A stretch of DNA of 64,000 nt from Chrysoperla carnea. Its lineage: Eukaryota; Arthropoda; Insecta; Neuroptera; Chrysopidae. Position numbers and translations under genes: made by a program. The notes under the pieces are model-generated. The model was given only the letters and a program-made list of their open reading frames with translations. It was not told where the DNA came from and searched no databases. The stretch spans positions 35,980,140 through 36,044,139 of the forward strand of contig NC_058342.1 of the NCBI RefSeq assembly GCF_905475395.1. Direction: 5' to 3'. This document shows positions 1 to 14,300 of this stretch, one piece after another (the first letter of the stretch is position 1; each line of letters begins with the position of its first letter).

Positions 1-315
1 GGTTATAAAAAAAAGGGTATGTAGGATCCATCTTGTAAACCGTTAGAGATAGAACAAAAGTTTAAATGTAAAAAATGTTCCTTATAAAAAAAATAAACAA
101 CTTTTGTTTGAAACATTTTAGCTTAAACATGAATGTTTACCCGTGAGGGCGCCAATTAGGCGGAAATTTTATAGTATGTACTATACTTGATTATCAGTTA
201 TGTATGTGTCACATGTTTTTGTATGTGTAATGTGATAAAGAAATCAACACTGACTATGCATGGTATTTCAACAATTAACTCAGTCAATTGTTTGTTTTCA
301 CTTGTTTTATTCTTT
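1..315 (-). repeat. Dispersed repeat family A, inverted copy
   Basis: Read on the minus strand this starts with ACTTGTTTTA-complement at about 315, passes the conserved AACAATTAACTCAGTCAATT block (245-300) and the TTACCCGTGAGGGCGCC block (139-155), and ends in the TATAAGGAACATTTTTTACA-type block. The same blocks occur in direct orientation at 7630-8133, 11283-11818 and 43383-43656, so this is one truncated copy of the same element. Confidence 0.75.
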
Positions 316-495
316 CTTCTTCGACTTCAAGAAGCTCGAAATTGCCTAACAGTTCCAGGTTTTTTAGTTCAATCGCTACCTTGTTAATACCAATTTTAAA
401 CTTTTATCAAATTAATTATTCTAAAATGCGAATTGGCGAATGTACAAAATTCAACATTCGTCCCATCACTAATAGGTACTACTTCTTACCTTAAG

Positions 496-533
496 GATAG
501 TATAGTATAGTATAGTATAGTATAGTATAGTAA
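496..533. repeat. TATAG microsatellite
   Basis: About seven consecutive copies of the pentamer TATAG, ending in an imperfect unit (TAATAG). Confidence 0.9.
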
Positions 534-1754
534 TAGTATCATTACTAAATATGAGTTAGACGTCTACTAACTGCTAGTAAACCCTATTTGTTGTTTCTTA
601 TCACGCTCAAACTCAAATAAGATCATCAGTAACAGCAACCAACAAATATTAACAAAGTTTCTTGTACCGACTCAACTCATCATATAATAACATTCAACAA
701 ACATATTGAAACATGTTTAGTAATAGTATTGTTAGTCTATAAACCATACTAAACTTACAACCCCCACCCCCACTCTCATCCCCACCATTATCATCTGATA
801 ACAATATGTTGACACTTAAATTATCTTTTAAAAGTTATCATCACATTTCAAATACATTTTTTTTTGTATCAATATTATATTATATTGGGAGTATAAAAGT
901 TTATAGGAAATATTAGGACTCAAAAAAAACCCAAAAATCCAATTCATTTTAACATAATTTTCGAAAAAAATTGTCTGAAATCGCTATTTGTACGGGATTT
1001 TAGATAATTTGTTCTCCTTTTTCTAACAATTTTGAATCTTTATTTTGAACCTTAATCGATTAAAGTGACCCTTTGCCATTTAATTGGGTCATGACCGATT
1101 TAGATGCAAACCACACACGCAAATTTCCTCCGAAGGATTTTTAAGGGGACATTACGTTAAAAATCGATCCAAGATATCGTTTTTTCCCGAAATTACAATC
1201 TTAATTGCCAAATATTTGAAAAGCATGACCCAAAATTAGTGGAATTACATATTTGATTGATAAAAATTTGGATTAGTTTAGAAAAAAACGATATTTTGGT
1301 TCGATTTTTGACCTTATGTCGAAAACTATTGATCTAAAGTTTGAATGAACTCGATTTTCGAATTTTCGGTCTAACTAGAGCATTTTATTTGAATCGAACT
1401 CGAACGCTTAAAATGCTGTCGTTGTGTAGGCATTGACATATTGAATCGCATGAAATCGCATAAAGTAAAATGTGTTAAAAAATACCAAACAATTATTGTA
1501 ATCGTTTATTATTAACAATAGTCAGTAGTCACGATAAATTCTATCGAAGTCATAACATAATCTTTATCTCACGAACAATTTAAAATCCATAAAATCGTGT
1601 CAAATAAATTATCACAATTTAAAATTACAAACAAAAACAAAAAATTTACAACAAAATTTACATACACTGAGCTGAACTAAGTATGTGAGTATGTGCATCG
1701 GTCAAGTGTGTAGTAAATGCTTCCAAACGATAACCAAATGAGTACGCTGTTTCA

Positions 1755-1778
1755 GTTGGGTTGGGTTGGGTTGGGTTA
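1755..1778. repeat. Short GTTGG microsatellite
   Basis: Four to five units of TTGGG ending in TTAG. It resembles an insect telomere repeat but the base at position three differs, and it is interstitial. Confidence 0.8.
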
Positions 1779-1988
1779 GTTAGTTCAATTTCAGCTTGAT
1801 ATCTTTTGTCGTTTTTGAGTTATCGTGCCCACAGACGGACGGACGGACAACCAGAAATGGACAAATTAGGTGATTTTATGAACACCTATACCAAAATTTT
1901 GTTCGTAGCATCAATATTGGTGAGCTCTAGTTACAAACTTGGGACTAAAATTAGGATACTTTGATATATTTCATATAAACATGGTATA
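1772..1988 (+). repeat. Family A, right-end copy
   Basis: Contains the conserved series TTTTTGAGTTATCGTG, ACAGACGGACGGACGG, AACACCTATACCAAAATTTT and TACAAACTTGGGACTAAA, ending at ACATGGTATAA. The left half of the family is missing. Confidence 0.8.
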
Positions 1989-2811
1989 ACTAGCGCTTTG
2001 AAAAGCGATTATCTTCGGTTTGAAGCTGCATAGACTTAACGATTCATATTGAAAAGTTTCAAGACAAAAGACAGAGACGTTGTGGTGAGTGTTCAAGCTT
2101 TAAAGTGGTTCTAGACAAACATCGAATAAATTAGGCTAAACGCTGTACAATTTGAACGCCGTATAACTGTATCAAAAGGAGGAGACCTTTGCTCATGACC
2201 TTTTATTATTATTTATTGAAAAGATTAGAAATTTGTTACTGAACCCTAATAAAAACGTAAACTATATAGACATTTTCTACAGTTGTAAAATGTATTAGAA
2301 AATTTAAATAAATATGATTTGAGTTGTTGAATCGTACACTTTAGCATTGTAGGAATGGGAATGGGAGTTGGAGTGGAAATGGGTATGTATGTAAGTGAGT
2401 GAGTGAGTGAGTGTTAAATTTGATACCATACCACACGAATGATATAAACACTTCCGCTTTTACCGACCGACATGTTATTTTTATTGTACAAGAAAAGTTT
2501 TATGATGCAGAAATATCCATGAAAATATCACTTGCTATATTATACATAGTTTTTCCGTTTCATATACTTTGTATATTTTCCAAATAGTTTACATTTTTAC
2601 AATAAATATATTTATTCATATGAAAAAGAAAAACAAATGCTTCTACACTTCACTTCAACTGCAACTTCCACTGTACAAAGTACCTACAACTTAAACCTCA
2701 TCTCAATTCATATTTCACAAGGCCGTAAAGAGGATACATAGCGTCGCGGCCGGTGGCAAGTATTTAGGTTGCGTCTTAAATATATCGGGATCGGCTCTAA
2801 CGATTTTGATG

Positions 2812-4083
2812 AAAATTCATCAGAATCCAAAAAATTTAATTTTGCTCTATCACATCCAAATTTTATCCAATTTTAATAAACCAAATATGTAATTCTACTA
2901 AATTTGGGTCATACTTTTCAAATTTTTGATCAAAATTCACTTAACTCTAATAGATTTCAAGAATAAGGGACCCTAGTCCCGGAATTAAGCACATATGTGA
3001 TAGCTAGCGAAAAACTGACATCACAGCTTAAAAGAGTGACCCACAAATAGTGGGTTTCAAAAAAAATTCCATTCAGATCGAATAAAATTTGCCTGTGTTA
3101 TCAAAAAATTGATATTTTTAACTTAGTGACGTCATCAAAATCCAAAAATTTTAATTTTACTCTATCACATCCAAATTATATCCGATTTGGATCAACAAAG
3201 TATGTAATCCTACTAAATTTGGGTCATACTTTTCAAATTTGTAGTCAAATTTAACCTATCTTAAATAAGAGTCAAGATTCTGGGGACTTGGTCCAGATAT
3301 TCAGCACAAAGATGATTCTTAGCGAAAAACTAACATCAAAAGTGAAAAACTTGACTCAAAATTAGTGGGTTTCAAAAAAAATTCCATTCAGATCGGATAA
3401 AATTTGCCAGTGTTATCAAAAAATTAATTTTTTTAACTTAGTGACGTCATCAAAATCCAAAAATTTTAATTTTGCTCTATCATATCCAAATTTTATCCAA
3501 TTTTGATAAACTAAGTATGTAATTCTACTAAATTTGGGTCATTCTTTTCAAATTTTTGATCGAAATTCAGTTAACTCTAATAGATTTCAAGAATATGGAG
3601 CCCTAGTCCCGAACTTCAGCACATAAGTGATAGCTAGCGAAAAACTGACATCACAGCTGAAAAGAATAACCCAAAATTAGTGGGTTTCAAAAAAAATTCC
3701 AATAAGATCGGATCAAATATGCCTGTGTTATCAAAAAAATCGAATTTTTTAACTTGATGACGTCATCAAAATCCAAAAAATTTAATTTTGCTCTATCACA
3801 TCCAAATTTTATCCAATTTTGATAAACTTAGTATGTTATTCTACTAAATTTGGGTCATTCTTTTCAAATTTTTGATCGAAATTCACCTAGCCCTAATAGG
3901 TTTCAAGAATGTAGGCTCCCAGTCCCGAAATTCAGCACATAAGTGATAGCTAACAAAAAACTGACATCACAGCTGAAAAGAATGACCCAAAATTAGTGGG
4001 TTTCAAAAAAAATTCCAATAAGATCGGATCAAATTTGCCTGTGTTATCAAAAAAATCGAATTTTTTAACTTTATGACGTCATC
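2812..4083 (+). repeat. 316-bp tandem satellite, about 4 units
   Basis: The landmark GACGTCATC recurs near 3127, 3442, 3759 and 4075, a spacing of 315-317 bases. Each unit carries the same internal series: TTTTGCTCTATCACATCC, TTCTACTAAATTTGGGTCAT, AGTGATAGCTAGCGAAAAAC, AAATTAGTGGGTTTC and GCCTGTGTTATCAAAAAA. The first unit is partial. Units differ by scattered substitutions, so the array is old enough to have diverged. A second block is at 61066-61590. Confidence 0.95.
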
Positions 4084-4758
4084 TGGTCTGCATAAAAACA
4101 TGCATTCTTTGAATTTTGCAAGTGGCTGCTCTATAATTGGACTAAACACTGAAGTTCATATTATATGAAATATAAAATAATATTTAAAGCTTGTTTTGTT
4201 TGGTGGACACAAACAGTTTGCAACTTGAAGTTGTGAAGTTGATAGCGATTGTATATAATATTTGTTATAAGATAGAAGGCTTATCGAAGTGTATTCTGGT
4301 GGTCTGGTGACTGTTCGCGACCAGAATATCATATTGGTCAACTTTATATAATATCTATATGTTCAATTGTCCACCGTTACGTAATATTGTCATCTACTTG
4401 ATATCGCATCACATTGGTATTAACTATCACCTCCAACTCATCCCTAACCCGAACTGTTTACTGTCCTGCTCTACCATAAGAGGATCAATAACCACCGACA
4501 GAACAACAACAACAACAAAAAAAAACACAATCGTATAAAGGTTTTGCAATGTATTATATCTTCTTTTTATGGCCTTGTTGTCAACAATTTATCATTATGT
4601 CTGACCATTTTTTGAAATTATAACAAGATTATGTCATATTTTCTACCGTACCGGGTATTTTAAAATAATCTTCAATAATTTGACCATAAAATAAAGTATA
4701 GGCAAGTGTTATGTAATTGCGTCAATTATTTCTCGCGTTAAATATTCTTAAAATATTA

Positions 4759-5249
4759 TTAAACTTTGTATATCATAAGGGATTTCAATAAAACTTTATA
4801 AATACATTTTTTGATTAACAAAGTTAACCAAAAATCACAAAAAATTCCTAGATCATCGGGCTTTTTATTAATTTTATTATCGTTCAAAGTTGGTTGAAAA
4901 AATGATGAATCATATAAGTTATCCTTTTCAATTGGATATTTGTATATCAAAAAATCTAGAGAGTGAGATAAAAAACTATCTAAAATATTTAGACAATCTT
5001 TTAGTTTATAAAAATTACCATCAGAATATAAAGATGTCGATGGTATCAAAACAAAATTTTAATTTAATTATGAGTTCATCAAAGATCCATCATTGTGAGA
5101 CGACTATAGTTAGTTTATTAATGATTGAAGAGAGATATCTATATTATCAAATTTATAAGCATCACTTTTACATAATATATTATTATATTTTTATAGTTGT
5201 AGATCAAAAATTTCTATTTTCCAGCCAACCCCCCCGCCTTGTATCGTAG
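4759..5249. other. Overlapping AT-rich open frames, unrecognised
   Basis: Open frames on both strands (4759-5049 minus, 4890-5249 plus) of 96 and 119 codons. Neither shows a family motif I recognise, and the plus frame runs into a repeat present elsewhere (5085-5200 resembles 16690-16800). Low-complexity composition suggests they are chance frames or transposon debris. Confidence 0.3.
5085..5200 (+). repeat. Dispersed repeat B, copy 1
   Basis: Shares GACTATAGTTAGTTTATT, ATGATTGAAGAG and ATAAGCATCACTT with 16690-16800 in the same orientation, and with 13795-13945 in the opposite orientation. Confidence 0.75.
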
Positions 5250-5315
5250 CCTAATGAAAATAAAATGTTGATATATCGTATATTCTATTGAAAATAGTTT
5301 TTCATTTGTTTACAG

Positions 5316-8300
5316 CAATTGGATCGAACAAATCAGATAATTCATGTTGTCCAGTGTGCGGTGTCTGCTTACAATCTGGTGAATTAGAATCACATTTTCT
5401 ACAAGAATTAGAACGTTTGTGTAAATTAACATGCATTCGAAATAATTATGAACGACTTCCACCACAAAATATCAATGGTTCTGGACCCGATCATAGATGG
5501 GAAGTGAGTACAGTACTGTTTATCGTTCTCTAATTGCATCTGTTTTCAGACCAATAGATTTTATTCCAATTAGTTATTGTTCAGTCAAAATACTTCATCA
5601 TAAGCGTACCAAAAGAGATGGGTAAATCATGGGATTCCCCCGTAGCTTTTATAGTTTATACTTTTTTAGATTCCTGTTTTGTCCCTCGTTCTTGGGTCAA
5701 ATATTGGGTACGCTTATGTGCTTCATGCAGAATTTACTGATTTATAGAAATTTTTAAGGTAGAATGTCGTTTAGAGAAGTCGATTTTTTTATAGAATGAA
5801 ATAAAATTTTGAGTAGAATAACCAACCCTTTTTAGAAATGCTTCGAAATTTTATGCTCGTCGACATTATATCTTAAGTTTATAATATTTTGAGAAACTAT
5901 CTATTGGTCCAAAAATGAATTTAAGAATAAAAAAATTAAATTTTGTTCACAGATTTTCGAACGTATCAAAAACAATCGACAAGATCGTCTTAAAACGAAA
6001 TTGCGTAAACGTAAAGCGGACGAGGTTTGTTGTCCAATCTGTAATCGAGGCATGTTACGAAACTCAGACGAATTAAATGTGCATATAAGTCAGTGTTTAC
6101 GAAAGGTAACATTAGACTTTTTACACAATTTCCAAGTAATATCGATAAATCTTAACTAATTTTGAACAATCGTTAATCGTGTCGAATCTTTTCATTATTT
6201 TCAGCAACGAATGAACAACAGTCCAAATTCAATTCAAGATGAAGATGAAACTGTGGATATTGAAGGTGATAATAGTAAAGGATATGTGGAATCCAGTTGG
6301 CCAGAAGATTTACGTAGTCCAAAATCGAATTCAAACATTCATTTTCCAAGTAAGTTCATTTTACTATTAACTACAGATGCCCCATCTGCCTTAAGATACA
6401 TTTAACAGTATTCAAATAAATCAAGATAAATAATACTAAAATGATTATTTTTAATTACTTACAAGAAATTAAGACAATATAAATGACATGGTGAAGCGTT
6501 GGGGTGGGGTGGGGGTGGTGGATGTATAAATAAAGGAATGACACTCACACGGTACGTTCTGTGAAGGGATTGTCGAATTAAACTTATAAATTTGGTTAAT
6601 TTTGTCTAAATATGTAACAACACATACATACATTATGACTACTAAAACATCATAATTACTTTTGTATGTACAGTGAAAACTGTTTATATCGACGCGACGC
6701 TACAGTGACGCGGTCTACAATTATGAGCATTCTTCCGAAACTATCCCTATATCAATCCTGGGTTTCAGTACATCAGTTGGTTATAATAGCCACTGAAAAG
6801 CGTAGCGGGGATAGAGTACAAGGGTCTACTTGGCTAGGTGCTCTGAACCATTGCTTCGAGGCGCGATGCTCGAGCATGGGCCGCTAACCTCCATACACAT
6901 ACCCCATACCCCATCGCTATATATTGCAAATGTAAAAGTAAGGATGTTTGTTTGTTTGTTACGCTTTCACGCAAAAACTAGCTAATGGATTTTAATGAAA
7001 CTATACAGCAATAGAGCTCATACATCAGACATTTTCTGCTCCATCTACGATCATCATTTTGAACCATAAATTAAAGATTTCTGTAAAAATTTAAAATAAT
7101 AAATGTAAAATAATTCATGTCTAACTTTTCTGAATTATGACTAATTTACATTGAAAAAAAATTGAAAACTGTGCATATATTTTAGCTGTGAAAAACAATC
7201 CCTTCGAGTATTATGGAAGGGGGATAATTGAGATCAAGAAAAGTGAAGGCGATAAAGCGGTGGGTTTTACTTTTAAGCCCAATGAAGCGGAAAGGGTCGA
7301 TAAAAGCGAATTTGACTGTATATTGTATTTAGGGTAAGGTTGTGAGATGTACCTAGGTGTGAGTGAGGGTGGTCCTGTTTAAATGTAGATTGTTTGACTG
7401 AGTAGTAAATGACACACAAGTAGTGTTGTAATTGGTGTTGGGGGATGCGGTTTTGTGGTAAGGCCATTTAAAACACGTTGTGTATCATACAGTTTGTAAT
7501 AACAGTTGACATTCAAACTGTAACTGTTACAGTTACAGTTACAGTAACAGTATTATTGTTACTAGAATATCAAACCATTAGTTGATTTCACTTGATGAGA
7601 TTACTTCAAATGTGTTACAATTTAAAAAAAATAACAAGTGAAAACAAACAATTGACTGAGTTAATTGTTGAAATATCATGTATACAATGTGTTCAGAATA
7701 GCAGTGCTTCAGACGCGCAAAACTAACAAAATTATAGCGGCCTTACTGCTGCCATTTATTTGCTTTTCGAAAATTTTTTGTTCGTTTTTCGAGAATATTT
7801 CACAAGACCACTATTTGAAGTTACCCACACATTTTCAACTCCCTATCTATTATAGTCTAGGAAAAAATGGACACCAAAATTTTGTCCTAATTTGCTCCCT
7901 CACGGGTAAACAGTGACGCATACAAAAAAATGTTTTATACAAAAGTTGTATATTTTTTTATAAGGAACATTTTTTACCTTAAGCTTTTGTTCTTTCTCTC
8001 TTTAGGTGCACTCTTTAGGTGATTTAATGAACACCTATACCAAAATTTTGTTGGTAGAATCAATATTTTTAAGCCTTCCAAACTTTGGGCTAAACTTATT
8101 ATACCTTGATATATTTCGTATATATATGGTATAGAATCTCATAAGCCCAGGAAAATTATCGAGTAAAAGCTATCACCATTATTCAGCCTAAAAAAAACTA
8201 TTGCCAATTTCGACCCAATATAAACTTGTAAGCAAAAAATTTAAACCGAACATTTTCTCAGCTTAATTGTTTTCCCTAAGCGATGATTTTTATTGAAACA

Positions 8301-11300
8301 CTCACCAAAATATCTCTTGTAACTTGTGGTTCAGCAGTCCCAAACTGTGAAATGCAAAAAATCAAAATTATTAGTTGGGAAAAAATAGTTTTGTATTAAA
8401 AATATTAAAAATTATTTATCGAGATAGGGTTTGTGATGACATGGTGGCATGGAAAAATGTATATGATTATATGTGGTAGATGGGGTGGATCAGAGGGTGA
8501 TGGATAAGGGGTGAGACAGTGGGATGTATTAGTTGATATGTATTGTAGTCCAAGCAAATTCGACATATGGGTACTAAAATTTTGAAACAAGCAATTTGCC
8601 ACAAAATGGCAAGAAAACTATCAACAAGGCTTATTAAATTAAATATACAGAGAATTTTTTCGTCCAAGATGATTTAAAATATAGGCAATTTTTTTACACA
8701 AATATGTTAAAAATTGTCGAAAAATGTTTCAAAATTGACAAATTTTTACAAAACTTGTTGAGGATTTTACTGGCATGTACATTCGATAAATAAATTTAAT
8801 CAAAGAAAATTCTTCAAAGGAAAATTGTTAATTTCAGGCACACATCTTTTATCGGCATCGAATTCGTTTTAAATTAGAAAGTTGTTCTTTATAAACACGT
8901 TAACATTTTTTTTGGTAAACCGAATAGTTTAGACAGTAATTGATGGCTAACATCTAGCTTTTTGTGTGAACTCGACCTCACTCTTTACGTCCTAAGCACG
9001 CCATAAATATTTCAGCTTGATATCTCTTTTCTTGAGTTATCGTGTACATACAGACAGACAGACAACCGAAAATGGACTAATTAGATTGATTTTATGAATA
9101 CCTATTACAAAATTTTGTTCATAGCATCAATTTTTTTAAGCGTTACAAACTTGGGACTAAACTTAGTATACCTTGATTATATATTAGATATATACATGGT
9201 ATAAAAAGACGCCTGTCTAAAGACTGATAAGTACATTACCACTTCTTTGTGCCTCGTAGTCGGGTTAAAAAATTTACGTAGAGAAATTGCTCGATTCAGA
9301 ATTTAAAGAAAATATACTAGCAACCAATTGCTAACTTGGTTGGAGTACTATCTATATGTAGAATATAGTAATTAAAATGATTAAGGGTGAGTTAACCAGA
9401 ATTGAAGCATAAATGAATTGAACTGTCAGTTGTCAGATCCAATGGATAGTGGACTGGATACTGGATACTGGATACTGTCATTATGACTCTGTTCTGTCGC
9501 TTATTATTACTGCTTGCTACTACAGTGAAATCTGGTTAAGTGAGAAATCAAGGGATCGGCAAATTTGTCTCATTTATAGAGGTATTCCACTTACTCAGTG
9601 TCTCAGATATCCAGGAGTAAATAAATATCTATCTCATTTACAGAGGGTTCCATAATTAGAGGTTAAAATACAGGTGATTTCAGTGATAGAGGTGCGCGAA
9701 ATCTTGTGCCTTTTCTTTAATCATCAGTCCAGTTACGTAAACCATCAGTCTGGAACGTTTTTGTTACGAAATTACGAGACCCATGTTAGCAAACACTGTT
9801 CAGGATTTCAGGATTTTCTGATAAACGTACACTTTTTAGTTTTTCATTGTCCTTCAGAACATTGTGATTGAATTTTATCTTGAATTATTCTACAAAGAAT
9901 AGATTTTGGCACAACAAATTCGACATAGACCTCATCGCGTGTCTTCTCACTTTCATAAACGGATATTATCTTTAGTTTTTCACGTACTGATAACGATTTG
10001 AGCCTTCATTTCGACATTTTTCAAATAATCATCTGTATGATAGTAAAGCGAAACTAAAACTGAAGGTCATTGAGGCCCAACAGAGGTTAATGCATATAAA
10101 ATTCAATCGCTGTCTCAGTTATAGCATTAACTATGATGATAAAATCGAAAGAACGAATCTCAGATATAGAGGTTTGCTTAGTACCACTAACAGAGGTAAT
10201 TCTGTGCGAAAATGTTGGGACCTCAGTATGAGTTACAGTTATGTAGGTTACTCACTTATCCAGGTCCCAGTTAAACAAGTTCCACTGTATTTGATGCTGT
10301 GCGTTTGAGAGATATGTCACATATATAAATAAATATAAATGAACGTTTGGGTAATCACCAAAAAAAATATCTGTCTACAACGGTCTTAGGCATGGATTGC
10401 CATCCCTTTCGGGTTGGGGCCATAGTCTGCGAACAAAGGTGTATGCATTCTACGGATTGAAGCGAAAAATATGAGCTTTTGTTCTATCCAAAAGATAGTT
10501 TTAATGTTTCCAAACGAAAAAGTAGATATTTTCAGGCCTAAAAAATTGGTGCAAAAGATGCAATTATTGAGCCTACAAAAATTCTTAAATAATCATGAGA
10601 TTAATTTTAACTTCGTCGATATCTCTTTACGTTTTTGAGTTATCGTGTTGACAGACAGACGGACATTAGAGCAGACCTCCTTAAGAGAAATAAATATATG
10701 ATAGGTATTCAATAAAAAGTTTCTTTAGATTGGTTTGCAAATTAATTGCATAAAAGCGTAGTTAGAATGGCACATAATTTAAAGTGTAGCTGCAGTGAGT
10801 GTAAAGGTGGATTGTGGGTAAGATAAAGGGAATATTGCATTTGAATAAAATAAATTTTTTATGGCCATGCATAAACAGCGTTATTGTTATTGTTAGAATG
10901 TTAGCTGAAAAGCAGTCAACTATTATTCAATGTGTATTGTATATGAGTGTATAATATGTAGATCATTTCAATTGATTATTATAATTCTTTCTTAGGGTTC
11001 CGTCCTTCCACTATTCCATCAAAAAACCCTGACTGCTTGTATCCTTGATAAGGCCCGATAAGTTTTACGTAAATACGTCTATTAGCCCATCAATAATTAT
11101 CGATTTAGTAGATCAACAGATGGCGATTGTGCATAAGAACCTATTCACATTCAAAATAAGTAATCTTTAAGCGTCTCAAGCTTTTACCATATCCTCGTCA
11201 CACGATGTCATATTTTCAACAACTCCTTTGCAAACATAACATCACTATTTCTAGATCTCTCTACGAATCATAAAAAATTTACAAAAACCAAGTGAAAACA

Positions 11301-14300
11301 AATAATTGACTGAGTTCATTGTTGAAATACCATGTATAGACAGTGTTGATAAACAAACAAACATATACATAATATATGTAACGTATTTTATAAACATAAA
11401 CAATAGGTGCCTGTATATATTCTTTTAATTTGCGCCCTCGCGGATAAACAGTGAAGTTTACGAAAAAATGTTTCAAACAAAAGTTGTTGATTTTTTTATA
11501 AGAAACATTTTTTACATTTAAACTTTTGTTCTATCTCTAACAGTTTACAAAATGGATCCTACGAACACAAGAACTTGATCTTTGTTGCTCATTTACGAAC
11601 TCGACCTCACTTTTTACGTCCTGATTTCAGTTTGATATCTCTATTCGTTTTTGAAATATCGTATCGACAGACGGACCAACGGGCGGACATTCAAAACCGG
11701 AAATAGATTTTACTAACACCTGTAGCAAAATTTTGTTCGTAACATCAATATTTCTAAGCTCTAGTTACAAACTTGGGACTAAACTTAGTATACCTTGATA
11801 TACCTCATGGTATAAAAAGGAAAATTAATTAGCTGCGAACGTCACATATCTTTTGTCACGCTAATATCCGTCCCTCTCCCTGTTAGCGTGACGTATTTTA
11901 TGAATAACCCCAAAGGTAAAAAATATTTGAAATAAATGTTTCTTAACAAAATTTTTTTAAATGTTGCTACACCCGCTGATTAAATGTGTTAATAAAAAAT
12001 ATTAGAACCCTTCCCACGTAAGTCCAAATCACACTTGACCGATTTTTTTTAAAATCATTTTTCCACGTACAAATAACATTATAAAAAAAAATCATTATTT
12101 GTACTCTATTTTTTAGTATTCGCGTGCGCTCAGACTATCCGACTAATGCGGCCTTTCTTTGAATTTTACAACAATTTGAATCAAAATCTATTATCTAATA
12201 ATAATTTTTTATTTTTATTTATTTATTTATATTGTTAAGTTGGTATTCGTATCTGTTCGTATTTGAATGAATAATGAATAGAATCACAATCAGAACCAGA
12301 TGGTTTGTAATAGATAATAATAATACTCAAGACATGATTTACGTATCTCTTTGCAGTTTTCCGCCTGTCAAAATTTATTGCATGCCTTTTTCCATAGCTG
12401 TTTGTTACAATTCGTTACTACGAATTACCGGCAACGTGTACCGTGGCAGTATTTTAATAAAACAGAGGAGCTCGAGAGGGGATTTGGGTTGTAACTCGAG
12501 CGCGTCAGATTAAGATAAGAGGGGGGGGGGAGTTCCTTGGACCTTCCCTAATACCTCCACCAAGGCCCTAAATATGAGGGGACCGTGTTGGACAGACGAT
12601 CAGATAAGTAAAAACAAAATTGCGATTAACTCGAGCGCGTCTGATTAAGATATGGTGGATTAGTTACATTTTAAACAAGTGAAGACAAACAATTGACTTA
12701 GTTAATTGTTGAAATACCATGTATAGACAGTTTTGATGACGCAATCGTTTGTTTTTTGACGTCATGTAAGTAAAGAAAGATATCCACTCTTATATAGCCA
12801 CACAATCTTAACTCAAATTCTACATGGGTTCATTTGATGATTGAAAGCATAATATTTCAATTATCGCCCAAAATTCCATTTCTTGGATCAATTTTAGGTA
12901 ATTTCTTTAAAAAAATTTGTGTAATAGAATAAATGTACAAGATATTTTGCCTTTTGGGCCCTAATTACTTCAAAAAATCCATTAGCCACTATTAAAATTT
13001 GTATAATTCGTTTCCCTTCAATAATCTGCAGAAGATACGACATTTTCAACGTGTTTCATTTCTGATAAAAGTATAAAGTAATAATTCTATCAGAACACTG
13101 CACTAAACATCCATCTAGTTGTTAAACTATAAACTAACACAAGTATTGATCAACAATGAATATAGTTCATTGTTTCATATGTAGGGAGTTTATGTTTGGT
13201 TTGAAACCTTGATTTAAAACCATATTGATTATTGTCATAATACCAGTTGGCTCAAAAAAAGTACCCATCATACAGTAACGCATTGATTTTCGCTGACAAC
13301 ATTAAATAGTAAAGTTGTAGATAATTCAAAAATATATATTTTTAGTTAAAGTTCGACCCTGTAAGTTTAGAAATTGACCAAAATTTGTTTCTCGGAAACG
13401 ACAGGGGTGGTCCATTTTCAACCTCTTAGCTCAACGTAGGCAGGACTTAAAGCCATAAAAACATGTTCCCAATTTTTCCGATCAATTAATACAAAACATG
13501 CATCATGTCTTATTTTATAGGAAATGCGACACCGAGTAGCACAAATATGTCTGTGGATCATGAAACTGAAGGTGAAGATGGCGAAGAAGAGGATTTAATT
13601 GTGGATGCTGATGATTTACGAGTAACAACTCAATATAGTCCCACACATTATTCATCTGATTCGGAAGTGGTACAATCAGCTAATTCTGAAGCGCAAGAGC
13701 GTGAATTGTTAATATGTAGTCCTGACGATGCTCAACAATCACAAGTAATTTTAATTTTGTTCTCATAGAATTAATATAAAAAAGTTTTGGTTTATTGCAC
13801 GGTACTCACATATAAACCAAATACATGCTTTGTAGTCAAGTGATGTATTATTTTTAGCTTTACAATACCACGCAACTACAAAAATATATAACATATTGTG
13901 TGCAAGCGTTGCTTATAAATTTGATAATATAGATATCTCTCTTTAACTCAAAAACTGATTTTATATTTCTAGGTAAATTCTACAGTGAATTCAAGTAACG
14001 ATGAAGGTAAATCTGAAGGGAGTCAAGGCCAGCCTTGTGATAGCAACGTATCAACGTCTGATACAGGACCAAGTAGTCGAGCTCAATTATTAAAAGAATT
14101 AAAAGCTAAAATACGTGAATTAGAAAATAATCCATCTACAGATGAAGAAATGTCTGCTCAAACTGATTCTAATTATAAATGTTTAATTTGTATGGTAAGT
14201 ATTAATGACCCCCATTCTCCCCCTCCGAATCGATTGTATAAAATTTGAAAATAATAATAATCTTTTTAGGAAAATTATAAAAATCCTGTTATTTCCACGA

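Larger units (their letters stand above)
1..5315. other. Repeat-rich flank or intron upstream of first visible RNF220 exon
   Basis: No exon could be recognised. The stretch contains an inverted copy of dispersed family A (1-315), a TATAG microsatellite, a second family A copy (1772-1988), a four-unit satellite (2812-4083) and an AT-rich block with two overlapping unrecognised frames (4759-5249). Since RNF220 enters at 5316 in phase 1, at least the 3' end of this stretch must be an intron. Confidence 0.6.
6350..13520 (+). other. RNF220 7.2-kb intron, repeat-filled
   Basis: Donor AAGTAAGTTC at 6350 and acceptor TATTTTATAG at 13511-13520. The intron holds several family A copies, a pogo-like element (9523-10287), a paired GC-rich repeat (12490-12655) and no recognisable exon. 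At 6938-7020 there is a phrase with ACGCTTTCACGCAAAAACTA and ATGGATTTTAATGAAACT, of a type common at ends of arthropod mobile repeats. Confidence 0.7.

Noticed and set aside
1755-1778. Interstitial telomere repeat
   Set aside because: The unit is TTGGG, not the insect TTAGG; only the last unit resembles it.
2812-4083. CRISPR-like array
   Set aside because: Units are 316 bp with no short repeat/spacer alternation, in a eukaryotic intron; it is a satellite.
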